From Lycium barbarum (taxonomy: Eukaryota > Streptophyta > Magnoliopsida > Solanales > Solanaceae): a DNA stretch of 64,000 nt. Made by a program: the position numbers and the translations under genes. The notes beneath the pieces are model-generated. The model searched no databases. It saw nothing but the letters and a program-made list of their open reading frames with translations, and had not been told where the DNA came from. Shown here one piece after another: positions 11,012-22,226 of this stretch (its first letter is position 1; each line of letters begins with the position of its first letter). The stretch lies in contig NC_083346.1 in the NCBI RefSeq assembly GCF_019175385.1, forward strand, positions 90,526,333-90,590,332, written 5' to 3'.

Positions 11012-12189
11012 ACTAAGGGGAAATCACGCATGATATGGCCTGGTCGACCACATGAATAGCAACTATCTGAGCCCAATCGGCATCGACCCCAATGCAACTT
11101 CCCACACTGGGAACATCGTGGTACAGGTGGCCTTGACTGGCCTGAATTATCTCTGAACTGAGGTCCTGAATAAATCGGACTCGACCCTGAACTAGCAGAT
11201 CTATCAAGGCTCTGGCCTGAAAACCGTAGAGGTACACTGGTCATAGAATAGCCTGAATGCCTGGGGAACTGTTTCCTGTGCCCACCTCTAACCTTGCTCA
11301 ACGAACCTGAGGATCTGGCCCTCTTACTATGTCCCCTATCTTGCTCACGTTCACTTCATTGTTGTTGCAAACTTTCTTCTAGGTTCTGAGCATGAGCCTG
11401 AATGCGTGCAATATCCATGCCATCCTGAAGAGACGCCGTCAAGCATCTATCCATCAAATGTGGCCCTAGGCCCTTCACAAATTGGTGTACCCGGTCACCC
11501 ATATCCGCTACCATGGCCGAAGCATACCTGGCCAAGGAATTGAAGCAGAGACTGTACTCTAGAGCACTCATGCTACCCTACCTCAAATTTAAGAATTTAT
11601 CGGCCCTAGCTCGCCGAACCTATGGAGGCATATAATGACGGAGAAAAGCATCAACAAACTCTTGCCATACCGGGGGAGGTGCATTGGCTCCCCGTGAAGC
11701 CATCCAAACCGTGTACCATTGGATCGAGACATCTCTCAATCTATTTGATTCTAGCTCCACCGACTCGGTGTCCGAAACATGTATCAATCGAAGCGTCCTC
11801 AATATACCATCAATAAAATCCTGAGGATCCTCCTCCGGCTTTGACCCAAAGAATTTCGGAGGGTTTAAGGTAATGAAATCACGGGCCCTTGCACTAACAA
11901 CCCTATCACCTTGTCCCGAGCTTTGCCTCTGAGTCTGGGCTGCAACCAATTGAGTCAACAAATTAATGGCCACTTTCACATCTTGACCCGAAGCATCTGG
12001 TGGGGGAGCTGGAGCTGGGGCTGAGGCTCCCTCACGCTCCTCAGTAATAGGCATTGTCTGGGAGGACTGAGACTGAGCCGCACTCTGGGACTCACTTTCC
12101 TCTACTACCGGTGGCGGTGCTCTTTCAGCCCGCTTTTCTGCCACCGTCTTGCCCTTTAGGGCTGCTGTAGTTTTTCTCTTTTTAGGCAT
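11012..12189 (-). pseudogene. gag: gag (capsid-nucleocapsid) pseudogene of the minus-strand gypsy element
   Basis: Starts at the ATG at 12189, in MPKKRKT. A basic, then Pro/Ala/Glu-rich N-terminal region is followed by a capsid-type segment (PPKFFGSKPEEDPQDFIDG onward) typical of plant gypsy retrotransposon Gag. The frame is interrupted by TAG at 11620-11622, TAG at 11578-11580 and TGA at 11356-11358, and reads on in the same frame each time. The zinc knuckle is at about 11061-11020 and reads CYSCGRPGHIMRDF: the fourth ligand, normally Cys, is Phe. Gag would form the particle and bind element RNA; this copy could not make a full-length product without readthrough. Confidence 0.9.
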
Positions 12190-12398
12190 CTCTGAAATAC
12201 ACAACACACGATTAGGAACAAATATTTCTTACACCATAGCTCTATCGCACGATTCCTATAAAGAAAGAAGGTCATTCATTCCTAAAATGTCCGCAGCTTC
12301 TTGTTTATAAGTGTGCCGCGCAACACACCCATAACAAGGACTCTACTAGACACGGCTCGTAGACACACCCTAGGACTGAACTACTCTGATACCACTTT
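12190..12398 (-). promoter_or_regulatory. 5' leader and primer binding site of the minus-strand gypsy element
   Basis: On the minus strand TGGTATCAGAG (12384-12394) follows the LTR end after 4 nt; this is the initiator Met tRNA primer site. The rest, to the gag ATG at 12189, is untranslated leader. The segment next to the primer site resembles the leaders at about 1500 and 21990. Confidence 0.88.
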
Positions 12399-14464
12399 TG
12401 TCACGACCCGACTAGGGGGCTGCGACGAGCACCCGGTGCTAGCCCACCCGGGCACCCCCTTAGCTTACACATGTGCTTACATTTAGGTAAGCCACACCAT
12501 TAGACATACATTACCTTTCATCCATCAAACTAGTCCCATTTGGACAACAACATCTTTATATCATCTTAGGCATCTATGCCACATCAATGTACATGAGCCG
12601 ACAAGGCTAACAAAATGATATACAAAATATAGGCCGACAAGGCCAGACATATCTAACCATATACACGTGACTACGAGCCTCTAAGGAGAGTATAACATGT
12701 CACATGAGCGGGACAGGACCCCGCTATGCCCATAATTATGTACACAAAAGAATAAGTACCCATAAGTTATGGCTCCGAATGAAAGGAAGCTCTGCTATGT
12801 AATCTCTGAGAAAGCTGCTATGGATCAAGCCTATCTCCCTGCGCACCTATGGTTCCGAATGAAATGAAGCTCTGCTATGTAATCTCTGAGAAAGCTGCTA
12901 TGGATCAAGTTTATCTCCCTGCGCACCTGCGGGCATGACGCAGCGTCTACAAACAAAAGGACGTCAGTACGAAGAATGTATCGAGTATGTAAAGCATGAC
13001 CAACATCGATATAGAAACATAATAGACAACATATGAAGTAGTATAGGAGGGGAGGCAATAATATCATCATCATGGCACTTACTTGCTTTCCATAGGGACA
13101 TTCCGTTCTATTACGTATCCGCATACATACGTCCATATCCGTACTTAATTTCCCTCACAATCATTTACATCTCATATACATAACATATTCGTACTCTTAA
13201 TGATGTCATATACATAGCATGTACACATATATACATATATACATAGCGTGCCTGACCATGAAGGTTCGGTGTTTCATACATACTTGGCCAACCAAGGCTC
13301 AAGGTTATATCTACCTAGCCCTACCAAGGCATCAGGGTTATCCGTACCATCTGCAGATGTGTGCGCGCGTTACGTAATCATATACATATTCTATACATAT
13401 TCATATACATATATTCTACCCGGCATTATACGCTCGGGGTTTCATTATAGCCCTTCATAGGCACACATACATATAATAGCTCATAAGCATCTATAACATC
13501 ATTTTACTCTCATCTTCATTTCTATCATCATTATTATTGTTACATCTATATTATAGGCTTAATCGTCATATGAGGAACGTAGTACAATCGTAGTACACCG
13601 CAAGGATCATAGGCTCAGTAGCTTTTGATAATAGAATCATATGGAGCACATCATGAGCTCATAGAAGGATAAATGATTGGCCAAAGAACCATGCCTTATG
13701 AAAGAAGGGTTAGCCTTACATACCTTTTCGTTGAACTATTCTACACTCGCACGTACTCCTCTGATGCTCACGTTTCTACCTACATTAAGGTCATACTATC
13801 ATTAGAATCGATAACTAGCACACATGACTAAAGCTATAGAAAATCGGGCAGCATCTCCTTTATTTATACAACATTTGCCCATATCGTAATTCAACTCTCA
13901 AACGTCAACAATACACTCACAATATCATACAATAGCCATTAATCATCCACATTATCCATATTATCTAGATTTCTCAATTTGCTCCTAATTCACCCCTATT
14001 CATGGTCATAACCCCCGACCTCGTCCATTCATATACAATGTCTATTTCATGATCTTAACGACGTATATAGCACATTCATATCGCAACACAACAACAATCA
14101 TGATTCAATTCAAACTATTTCTCAAAATGTCACTATTCATCATTCATGACCCATTTTGCTATGTTTTTCTAATGACCAAGCATTTCAACTCTCAAATACC
14201 TTAAACAACATATAAATATCATTAATCTTACCTTAGCTGTTGTAGGAATGAGCCTTAGTTGATAATACTCCACTTTGAGCAAAACCGTAGTTTTCCTCCA
14301 TTTGCATTTCTTGACTTGGATGGTCTTTAACGGGTTTCCTTACTCTTGACTCACTTGATTTATGTTGTTGATCATTAGTAATCCTTGAAAACTTGGGAAA
14401 TAAATGTAGAGAGATGTTTTAGAGAGAAGGATGAAATATGGAAATGATTTCATGAACTTGGCCC

Positions 14465-14474
14465 CTTATATAAT
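14465..14474 (-). promoter_or_regulatory. Probable TATA box of the gypsy LTR
   Basis: On the minus strand TATTATATAA followed by GGGGCC, directly downstream of the palindrome array. The TATA-then-GC-rich arrangement matches the other LTRs here. Confidence 0.55.
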
Positions 14475-14507
14475 AACCCATCACTGATCTGTCGGGTTCA
14501 TTATGCT

Positions 14508-14752
14508 GTCCATCATACGGTCCGTATAATCATTATACGGTCCGTATAATTGACCATGAAATGAGCCTTTCCTGCACCCTTCACTGTGACCATTATACGG
14601 TCCATTATACGGACCGTATAAATTTATACGGTCGTATAACTGACCGTATAATGTCACCAGTGAGCAATCTTCACTGTGATGATTCTACGGTCCATTATAC
14701 GGTCCGTAAAACATTATACGGTCCGTATAATGAGCCGTATAACCCATCAGTC
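14508..14752 (-). repeat. Array of CGG-N-CCG palindromes in LTR U3
   Basis: At least seven copies or half copies of ATTATACGG-T-CCGTATAAT (perfect 9-bp arms round a single base) within 245 bp, upstream of the LTR TATA. They could be transcription-factor sites or hairpins. Confidence 0.85.
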
Positions 14753-14952
14753 CACTGAACTTGTTCTCGTCACTTCGTTTGGTCTCCAATCCTCATGGAA
14801 CCTTCTTATAACTTGTTTAACACTTCACTATCAATCTAAGGGACGTTATAACCCTTTCCCAGAGCATCATTAAGTCGTCATTAACCTGCTACTCATACTC
14901 TTCACTAGATCTTTCACTTGCGTACCAACGGAAGATTTTTCGAGGTGTAACA

Positions 14953-15203
14953 CCCTATAGCTCCTCCGCAAGACATTTCAAAATAAATGTTAGCTCGACT
15001 GATGCGAAATCTTCCCAAACACAACTTACATTTCACTTCCTTCGACGAATTTAGTTCCACCGGGTCATGCGACTCCAAAATCTTGTAGTTCACACTTAAA
15101 GCCATCAGATACTCCCCTTAACTTCAAAAGGACTTCATGTTTACCTTAACCTTGCATTATCCTATTTACAGCGCAACATACTCAAAATTCCCAAGATGTA
15201 ACA
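14953..15203 (-). repeat. 5' tip (251 bp) of another minus-strand LTR
   Basis: On the minus strand this begins TGTTACATCTTGGGAA at 15203, the same kind of terminus as the other gypsy LTRs. It is cut at 14952 by the gypsy element. To its right the sequence changes at once to the interior of an array LTR (aligned with 20896). I infer an LTR inserted into array LTR 1, with the remainder left of the window. A small minus-strand open frame (14914-15105) has no recognisable domain. Confidence 0.65.
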
Positions 15204-16232
15204 CATATGTTCTCGATGTTCTTACGATATTGTTGATTCTTATCTCCTAATTATTATGGTTATTAATCTTATTATTGATGTTGATCTCATCTTATGATTA
15301 TTGTTCCTCCAAGGTGAGATATGTTCATGATGATAGTTCCAAAATGATAATCTAAGGTTACCGACCTTACGTCACTCTGATAGAGTTATAACGTTTATTT
15401 GGGCTGTCATGCATGCTTTATGTATATGTATGTATTTTCTCACACCGAGCCGCGCTATAGTCGGCCAGGTATAGCACCTATTGTGCAGACCACTGCAGTG
15501 GGCAAGTTATGATGATACCCCGGACGTGGGATGATATGATATATGAATCAGGCAACACGTTCTGCAGCACTAACATATATGGATCGGGCTGCACGTTCCG
15601 CAACACTAACATTTATGGATCGGGCTGCATGTTCCGCAGCACTAACACTTACATTATATATGTATGAAAATGTTTTTTTTTAAAAAAAGCTAAGCATGCA
15701 TGATATCTGCCTTAAGAGGCAATCAAATGTACAGGTTACTTCTCCTATCTCATGTTCCTTCCATACTTTCATTATGTTGTTATTCATGCCTTATATAATC
15801 AGTACATTATTCGTAGTGACGTCCTTTTGTTTGGGGACTGCGTTCATGCCCGCAGGTAGACAAGGAGACGGTTCAGACTCCACTTGTTCCGGAGTTATAG
15901 TCCAGTTGGTATGATCCTTTGTGTACAGATGGGCACGGCAGGACACTGTCCCATCCTTATTAAGTTATGTACTCCAGTAAAGGCTCGTAGACAGTTATGC
16001 ACAGGTAGATGTTCTATGACCTTCTCGGTCCTTATATTGTTGTATACGTGGTTTCAGCTTGATGACGCTTATGTATATCTTTTGGGCTGGTGTCACTTAC
16101 CGCTGACGATATTCATAAGTTAGCAAGATGGCCCACTCAGGTATGATTATATGATGAGATGCATGTATGTTTTATGGTTCTCGGTAGGCTAGCTCTGGGC
16201 GCCCGTCAAGGCCCTCTGATTGGGTCATGACA
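15204..16232 (+). repeat. Array LTR 1 (3' 1029 bp)
   Basis: Aligns with 20896-21974. It carries the TTACGTCAC block (15367-15375), three 36-bp repeats (15539-15646), CATGCCCGCAGGTA (15845-15858), and ends GGGTCATGACA. About 1.3 kb of its 5' side is missing, inferred to lie left of the window beyond the insertion at 15203. Confidence 0.88.
15539..15646 (+). repeat. Three 36-bp tandem repeats in LTR 1
   Basis: Units start at 15539, 15575 and 15611. The consensus starts ATATATGGATCGGGCTGCAC and ends CCGCAGCACTAAC. The same triplet is at 21247-21354 and 30072-30179. Confidence 0.93.
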
Positions 16233-18842
16233 AAAGTTGTATCAAGGTAGTTTGCAGAGTAGGACCTTCGGAGAAACTGAGGAGTTTGCAGCCTGAGGAC
16301 CCTAATAACCAAGACATGATGACATCTTCAGAGCAAGGTTCAAATGATGGTAGTGGTCAGACCCGACAGGTTAGTATAGCTGGTACAATTGTAAAAGATT
16401 CAGGTGGCGGAGAATGGTCGATAGAGAGGAAACAGGATGAAGAATTTCTCAGCCCATATTAGAGCGATTCGTGCCAGATCATGGTTTTAGAATAGGGCTA
16501 TGGGAAGTCCCACATCCGTCAGAGTTTCAGGACTAAAACAGCTAATGATGGAATGTATATTTGTCGCTTTGACAAAGTGTTAAAAGTAAGCAAGTATGAA
16601 CTAAAATGCTTTATGTTATGCAATAACGGTAAGTCATAATACCTCAGATGATTATATTAGGAAAGGGAAGAGGAGTTGAGAGGATTTTCAGCCAGACGAT
16701 AGTAAAAGATTATGTTATATGTTGAGTGGCCAGTAACTTTACAAGTGTTTTATTAATGAGACATCGGTGTGATTATATGGGAGCTATAACTGTCCCTCGA
16801 GGTAAGACGTGAAAAGGATACGTATGTGTTTAAACAATGACCCTTGAGTATAAATATGCCAATGATTTATGAGTAGAAAGGGGGTAAAACAGGGATTATG
16901 GAAACGAAAAAGTGTATCAGTTATAAGGATGATACTGCTTAAATGTCTAAATAGGATTGGATACGGAGGGTAAGATTTGAGTTTAAAAATCATTTTGAGG
17001 GGTTGTATGTGAGAGCTACGGAGGTGTTTTAAAGCTATGTAAGTTGTTATTTATATTGGGTAAAAGAGTATAAGAGATGGAAATCAGACGAATCGAATCG
17101 AATTAAGTATGAGGCCTGTGCAACTCGATAGGTAGAAGGACGAACCGTCGAGTGGAAAGACGGTCCGTCGAATGAACGGTCGAAGTGAGGCAGTGCAACT
17201 TATATCATTATATAATTTTGATCCATTGTTTATTTTCATTCATTTCTCACATCATCTAGAACTCGAACATTTCTCTCAAAAAGTTTTATTATCACAGGTT
17301 TATTGAGTTTGTAATACAAGGATGAATGGTTAATGAAGGAAGTGAGTGATGTTTTAGAATGATTACTTATGTAAAGGGCATTGGAAGAGTTTGAAGTCGC
17401 AAATTGGTACAATATAAAAGAGATCTACATAAAGAACGAGTGTTTATGTAGCGAGAGAAAGGGGAAGTAGTAATAATCAGGATAGATTCTTGGAAATGGA
17501 ATACTATACTAGATACCATTGCAGTAATGAAATGGGAAAGCGAGCAATAGAAAAAAGGTGATTTCTAGAAGGACAGTAAGAGAATTATGAAGACCTCTTT
17601 AATAAAGGATCAGGCCATTTAAGGCCAGTATGTTTATGAGGATATGTGACCATTTACAGGTATACGCGACTGACCAGATAGACTCAGACGATGAATAGTT
17701 ACAGCTAAGATTGGTTGCAGAAATTACTGCAAGTAAGTACTTGCAAGAAAAAATGAGAACTAAATGAGATGTCAAATATAGAGTGCTGGGTTAACTCCCT
17801 AAGGGGGGAAGACGAGACGATAAGTATTGGATCAGAAGTAGGCCTTGTTAAAAGATGGAAATATGATAATAAAGGAATTGGAAACTACTTCAAAGGGCCA
17901 TTACACTAGCGGGCTGATAATATGTGAGGACGATTTGATGATAAACATAACCAGTCAGTCATATGTATGACTAAATAAATATTGGGAGATAGTACTCCAA
18001 GGAAGGAGTTGTTCAAATTTCAAGATAAGAGTGTAATAGAAAGTTCAGTAATGAAGAAGCAGAGAAGGATTGAGTATGATGTTATTCGAAGCAGATAGTA
18101 GACTAAGATAAAAGTTAAGTGAAATAGCCATCGCGAGCTAGTTGTGTGGATACAAATTTCCAGCATCATAGAACAGTTAGGAAAGCATTGTACAGGGAAT
18201 CCTTAAAGGCAAAGTATTTGAGCCATAATCTAGTAACATCTTGTTGATGGAAAGATGTGGAGTTATCAATTGAGGAGGACTAAATTGAAAATGAACTATT
18301 CGGAGGAACGCGATTATTTGATAATACAAATGTGTATGATGATGATATGAGAATTCCAGGCATAGAATATTAAGGAAATAAGAGAATTAAAGTCGCGTTG
18401 TAAGTGAATGGAATGAGATGGACCTAAAAGAGGAACTAGAGGCTAGTGGTAGTAGTGAAAAAGATAATGAGGAGCAAAGTTCATGTAAGACAGCTTCATT
18501 GCATTACAATAAAAAAAGATGGATCTAACACTGAAATGGATATGTCTATTCTGGAAGATAGCAGAAAGGTATAAAATCATATACTACAGAGATGATATAA
18601 GTATATGAGAGACTTGCTAAGATTACTACAAAGCTTCAACCGGTTAAGTGTAGCGTAGCCGTGGATAGCAATATCAAGATAGAGTATATGTTGGGAAACC
18701 TGACTAAAGATATAGTTTCCCAGAAATGGTATATCTCTTAAACCAAAGCTCGAAAGAAGATTCAGGGAAGGACTATCTCAGCAAGATGGATTCCTAAGAT
18801 ATCGAACCAACTTTATATTAAATATAGCAAGGGTAGATGATC

Positions 18843-19410
18843 TGTTTAGAGGCAACAAAGATGTATCATGACCTTTGTGGATTGATAGAAAGAACATATT
18901 ACAGAGTTCGTGGTCTATTAATAGATAAACAGAAGTCTGAGATACTGAAGTATCATATGGTTATGTCATTGAGGAATGAGGAAATGATCAGTATGGATTT
19001 TGTAATTGTAAGGAACTAGGAAAGCTTCATAACATGTATATTAGAACCTTGAAGAAAATTGGGACGACCAGTTAATATGGATTGAATAAGCATATGGTAT
19101 TAGTCATCATTCCAATATCCATATGGCTCATATGAAGCTCTATAAGAATGGGAGAATGTCAAATTGTTTGAAATTTGGAAACTCATCCTAATGAAATTTA
19201 CAAGAAGTAATAAGTAAGATAAGTTGACCCTTGGATACCTTAGACTTCACAAGATGATGGTCAAAGGACCTATTAGATTTACCCTCAAAATCGAAATCTG
19301 TATATTCAGTATTCTACATGTCTATGCTTCACAAGTGTATTGAGAAATCCCCCCACAGTTGTACCAATTGATGATATTTGGAGTACAGAACAATTATTAT
19401 AGAAGAGATG
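18843..19410 (+). pseudogene. Integrase and pol C-terminus remnant in internal region 1
   Basis: ATKMYHDL (from about 18843) and MISMDFVIV (near 18990) correspond to the HHCC-finger and core-entry segments seen intact at 8700-8440. Further along, out of frame, are a segment matching the integrase YNNSYHSS-MAPYEALYG region (about 19085-19145), then YSVFYMSMLHKC (about 19305-19340) and VVPIDDIW, matching the HPVFHVSMLRKC module of gypsy pol. Multiple stops and frameshifts are present. No RT could be recognised upstream. Confidence 0.72.
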
Positions 19411-19564
19411 GCTAGAGAAGTTAATAAAGATATGAGATCTAAGTATCCGCATTTTTTTCCATTTCTAAAGGAGATCCAGACTGAGACATTATAACCTTCA
19501 GGTTGGTAGTATTACAGCTACAGAGGAAGCTCTGCTGAAACTTCCATAAGATCTCTGATAGTTT

Positions 19565-19599
19565 AACATTCGAGGACGAATGTTATTAAAGGGGGAGAA
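19565..19599 (+). promoter_or_regulatory. Stem-loop and polypurine tract before LTR 2
   Basis: AACATTCG-AGGA-CGAATGTT (19565-19584) is followed by TTAAAGGGGGAGAA, and LTR 2 starts at 19600. Confidence 0.88.
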
Positions 19600-19938
19600 T
19601 GTTACACCTCGAAAAATTTCGCTTCGTTTGCATTGTGAGTAAAATAACGTAAGCTTGGAGAGGTTATGGAACCCTTATAAGGTTAAGGAATACTCGTAAA
19701 GAGTGTTAGGCAAGTGTCTAAAGGTTCCGGGATCAAGCAAATTGAAGAAAATAAGTTTGTCAAAAATTTGAAAAAATTTGGCAGAAATTTAGAGAGGTAT
19801 ATCTCCTAGAATAGGAGGAGTTACGTAATCCCTTATGTAAATCGATGTTCAGTGTGTCTTCTTTCCAATGCAACAAACTATTCGTCGATATCACATCAGA
19901 GCAGAAAGTTATGGACGTTTCAAAATTAGCTGTCAGAA

Positions 19939-19981
19939 GCTCTTCGCAAACGCAAGCCAAGGCCTCGCGAACGCGAAGAGC
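19939..19981 (+). repeat. Inverted repeat upstream of the LTR 2 TATA
   Basis: GCTCTTCGC (19939-19947) and GCGAAGAGC (19973-19981) form a 9-bp stem enclosing a CpG-rich loop. In LTR 3 the arms are at 28768-28775 and 28803-28810. Confidence 0.85.
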
Positions 19982-20014
19982 AAAATTTAAGTCAGTGGAA
20001 CCAACTTTGGCAAG

Positions 20015-20022
20015 TATAAAAG
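20015..20022 (+). promoter_or_regulatory. TATA box of LTR 2
   Basis: TATAAAAG followed by GGCCCTCTTGG. The same arrangement (TATAAAAA) is at 28844-28851 in LTR 3. Confidence 0.7.
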
Positions 20023-21978
20023 GGCCCTCTTGGTAATTTTTTTGATCATTTCCCAACACTAGAACATTCTACAACATAGGTGCATGTTCCTACAAATCCA
20101 TATGCAAATTTTGGTCATAAAGTCTTAACGTTAGCCATCAACGAGGCTCGGGAAGTGCGTATAAGCTCGTAAAGTTCGCGTTCATGGTGGTATTATGTTG
20201 GTGAAGGTGAAGTTTGGGTTCAAGCTAGTTCCAAGGACTATCCCGTCCATTGAGGTAAGATTCTTCCCCTAGGGTTAAAGATTTAAGTTAATTCAAGGAG
20301 AATCTTGCAAGAATTGTCTCGTATTGAGTTAAATTGGTTAAAAGACGAAATAAACCATGTGGTGGATGTTGTTGATGAAGTAATAATAATGTTGATTATA
20401 TGTGATTGCTGTATATGTTGAATTGAATTGCTTTTGGAGGTTTTAATGGTTTAAAGTGAAGGAAAAACATAGTATAAAGGTTGTAGTTTGATATGTTAAT
20501 GTTGTTGTCTTATGGATTGATTTTTGAAGGAAGTTCCGGACGGATTTGTATATGTTTCTCAAGTAGTATCTCGATTATGTTATTATTGATATTGTTATTG
20601 ATGTTTGGGAGTTATTTTGGAATTTGGAGGAAGTCGATAATATAGGGGAAATGCTGCTCAAATGTCGTTAGCGTACTTAATAGCTTGGTTTGACCTCATA
20701 AGCGTCTCACCGAATTAACCTTGGTGCAAATTATCTTGAATGTAGATTTGCAAATTCGGAAGGATGAGCGTTAAGTAGTTAAGGAGACGTCAAGGTATGC
20801 TAAGGTTGTCCCTTTCTTTCTTAAGGCATGAATCCATTGTTTTGAGCTTACACAAAGGATGTCCATAATGATTCTTATCTTAGAAATATTAGAAGCATAT
20901 GTTCTTGATGTTCTTATGATATTGTTGATTCTTATCTCCTGATTATTATGGTTATTAATCTTATTATTGATGTTGATCTCATCTTATGATTATTGTTCCT
21001 CCAAGGTGAGATATGGTCATGATGATAGTGCTATAATGATAATCGGAGGTTACCGACCTTACGTCACTTCGATACAGTCATAACGTTTATTTGGGCTGTT
21101 ATGCTTGCTTTATATATATGTATGTATTTTCTCACACCGAGCCGCGATATAGTCGGCTGGGTACGACACCTATTGTGTACACCACTGCAGTGGGCTGGTT
21201 ATGATGATACCCCGGAGGCGGGATGCCTCAGACGCGGGATGATATGATATATGGATCGGGTTGTACGTTCAGCAGCACTAACATATATGGATCGGGCTGC
21301 ACGTTACGCAGCACTAGCATTTATGGATCGGGCTGCATGTTCCGCAGCACTAACACTTATATTATAAGTGTATGAAAATGTTTTTTAAAAAAAGCTAAGC
21401 ATGCATGATATCCGCCTTAAGAGGCAATCAGATGTACAGGTTACTTCTCCTAGCACATGTTCCTTCCATACTTTTATTATGTTATTTTTCATGCCTTACA
21501 TACTTAATTCATTATTCATACTGATGTCCTTTTTTTTAGGACGCTGCGTTCATGCCCGCAGGTAGACAGGGAGACGATTCAGACTCATAGGCTAACTTCT
21601 CAGCAGTTGTACCGGAGCAGTCCACTTGTTCCGGAGTTGCAGTCCAGTTGGTATGATCCTTTGTGTACAGATGGGCACGGCAGGATACTGTCCCGTCCTT
21701 ATTATGTTATGTACTCCTGTAGAGGCTCGTAGACAGTTATGCACAGTTAGATGTTCTATGACCTTCTCGGTCCTTATATTGTTGTATACTTGGTTTCAGC
21801 TTGATGACACTTATATATATCTTTTGGGCTGGTGTCCCTTACAGCTGACGATATTTATAAGTTAGCAAGATGGCCCACTCAGGTATGATGATATGATGAG
21901 ATGTATGTATGTTTTGTGGTTCTCGGTAGGCTAACTCTAAGCGCCCGACATGACCCTCTAGTTAGGTCGTGACAGAAG

Positions 21979-21989
21979 TGGTATCAGAG
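21979..21989 (+). promoter_or_regulatory. Primer binding site after LTR 2
   Basis: TGGTATCAGAG lies 4 nt after the LTR end; this is the initiator Met tRNA complement. Confidence 0.88.
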
Positions 21990-22226
21990 TAGTTCGTCCT
22001 AGGGTTTGTCTACGAGCCGTGTCCAGTAGAGTCTTGTTTATGAGTGTGAAGCGCCACACTTATAAACAGAAGGCTGCAGGGCATTTATGATGGTTACCCT
22101 TCTTTGTATTCTAGATCGTGCCATAGATCTGAGTCATAGGGTGTAAATATTCACCCCTGGTTTCTGTTATTTTACTGTTTGACGACGACTTCTTCAAAAA
22201 GGATTACGTGCGATTCGAGGGTTGTA

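Larger units (their letters stand above)
7570..14952 (-). mobile_element. Decayed Ty3/gypsy element (Del/Tekay-like), 3' part outside window
   Basis: Reads on the minus strand from LTR (12399-14952) through primer site, gag, protease, RT, RNase H and integrase. It stops abruptly in the chromodomain-approach segment at 7570, where element 1 is inserted. The rest of pol, the polypurine tract and the second LTR should lie left of the window. The domain order PR-RT-RH-IN and the C-terminal segment point to a chromovirus of the Del/Tekay type. At least eight in-frame stops and two 1-nt frameshifts make it non-functional. Confidence 0.92.
12399..14952 (-). repeat. 5' LTR of the minus-strand gypsy element (2554 bp)
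   Basis: On the minus strand it runs from TGTTACACCTCGAAAAAT (14952) to GGGTCGTGACA (12399). It contains the shared block complement CACCTGCGGGCATG (12924-12937), the GGGCAGCATCTCCTT block (13845-13859), a TATA on the minus strand near 14465-14474, and a palindrome array upstream of it. A 60-bp segment is tandemly duplicated: ATGAAATGAAGCTCTGCTATG-type units start near 12779 and 12857. CCCTA (14953-14957) is the expected right target duplication. Confidence 0.9.
16233..19599 (+). mobile_element. Array internal region 1, decayed
   Basis: The primer site is degraded (TTGTATCAAGG near 16238). About 500 bp present in internal region 2, including the acidic ORF, are missing just after it. Most of the stretch (about 16560-18800) has no recognisable domain and is full of stops. 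The tail holds integrase remnants, then the stem-loop and polypurine tract. The region at 17120-17195 has CGACGGTTC/GACGGTCCGTCG-like motifs. Confidence 0.8.
19600..21974 (+). repeat. Array LTR 2, complete (2375 bp)
   Basis: Runs from TGTTACACCTCG to AGGTCGTGACA. TATAAAAG at 20015-20022 lies just after an inverted repeat. It has the GGGGAAATGCTGCTCAAA block (20645-20662), TTACGTCAC (21059-21067), the 36-bp triplet (21247-21354) and CATGCCCGCAGGTA (21551-21564). Confidence 0.92.

Noticed and set aside
14560..14760. Regularly spaced palindromes as a possible CRISPR array
   Set aside because: Plant LTR context, repeats of 15-19 bp with no uniform spacers.
15850..15858. CAG/GTA in the shared LTR block as a real exon junction of a host gene
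   Set aside because: Present in eight LTR copies with no flanking coding sequence; at most an LTR processing signal.
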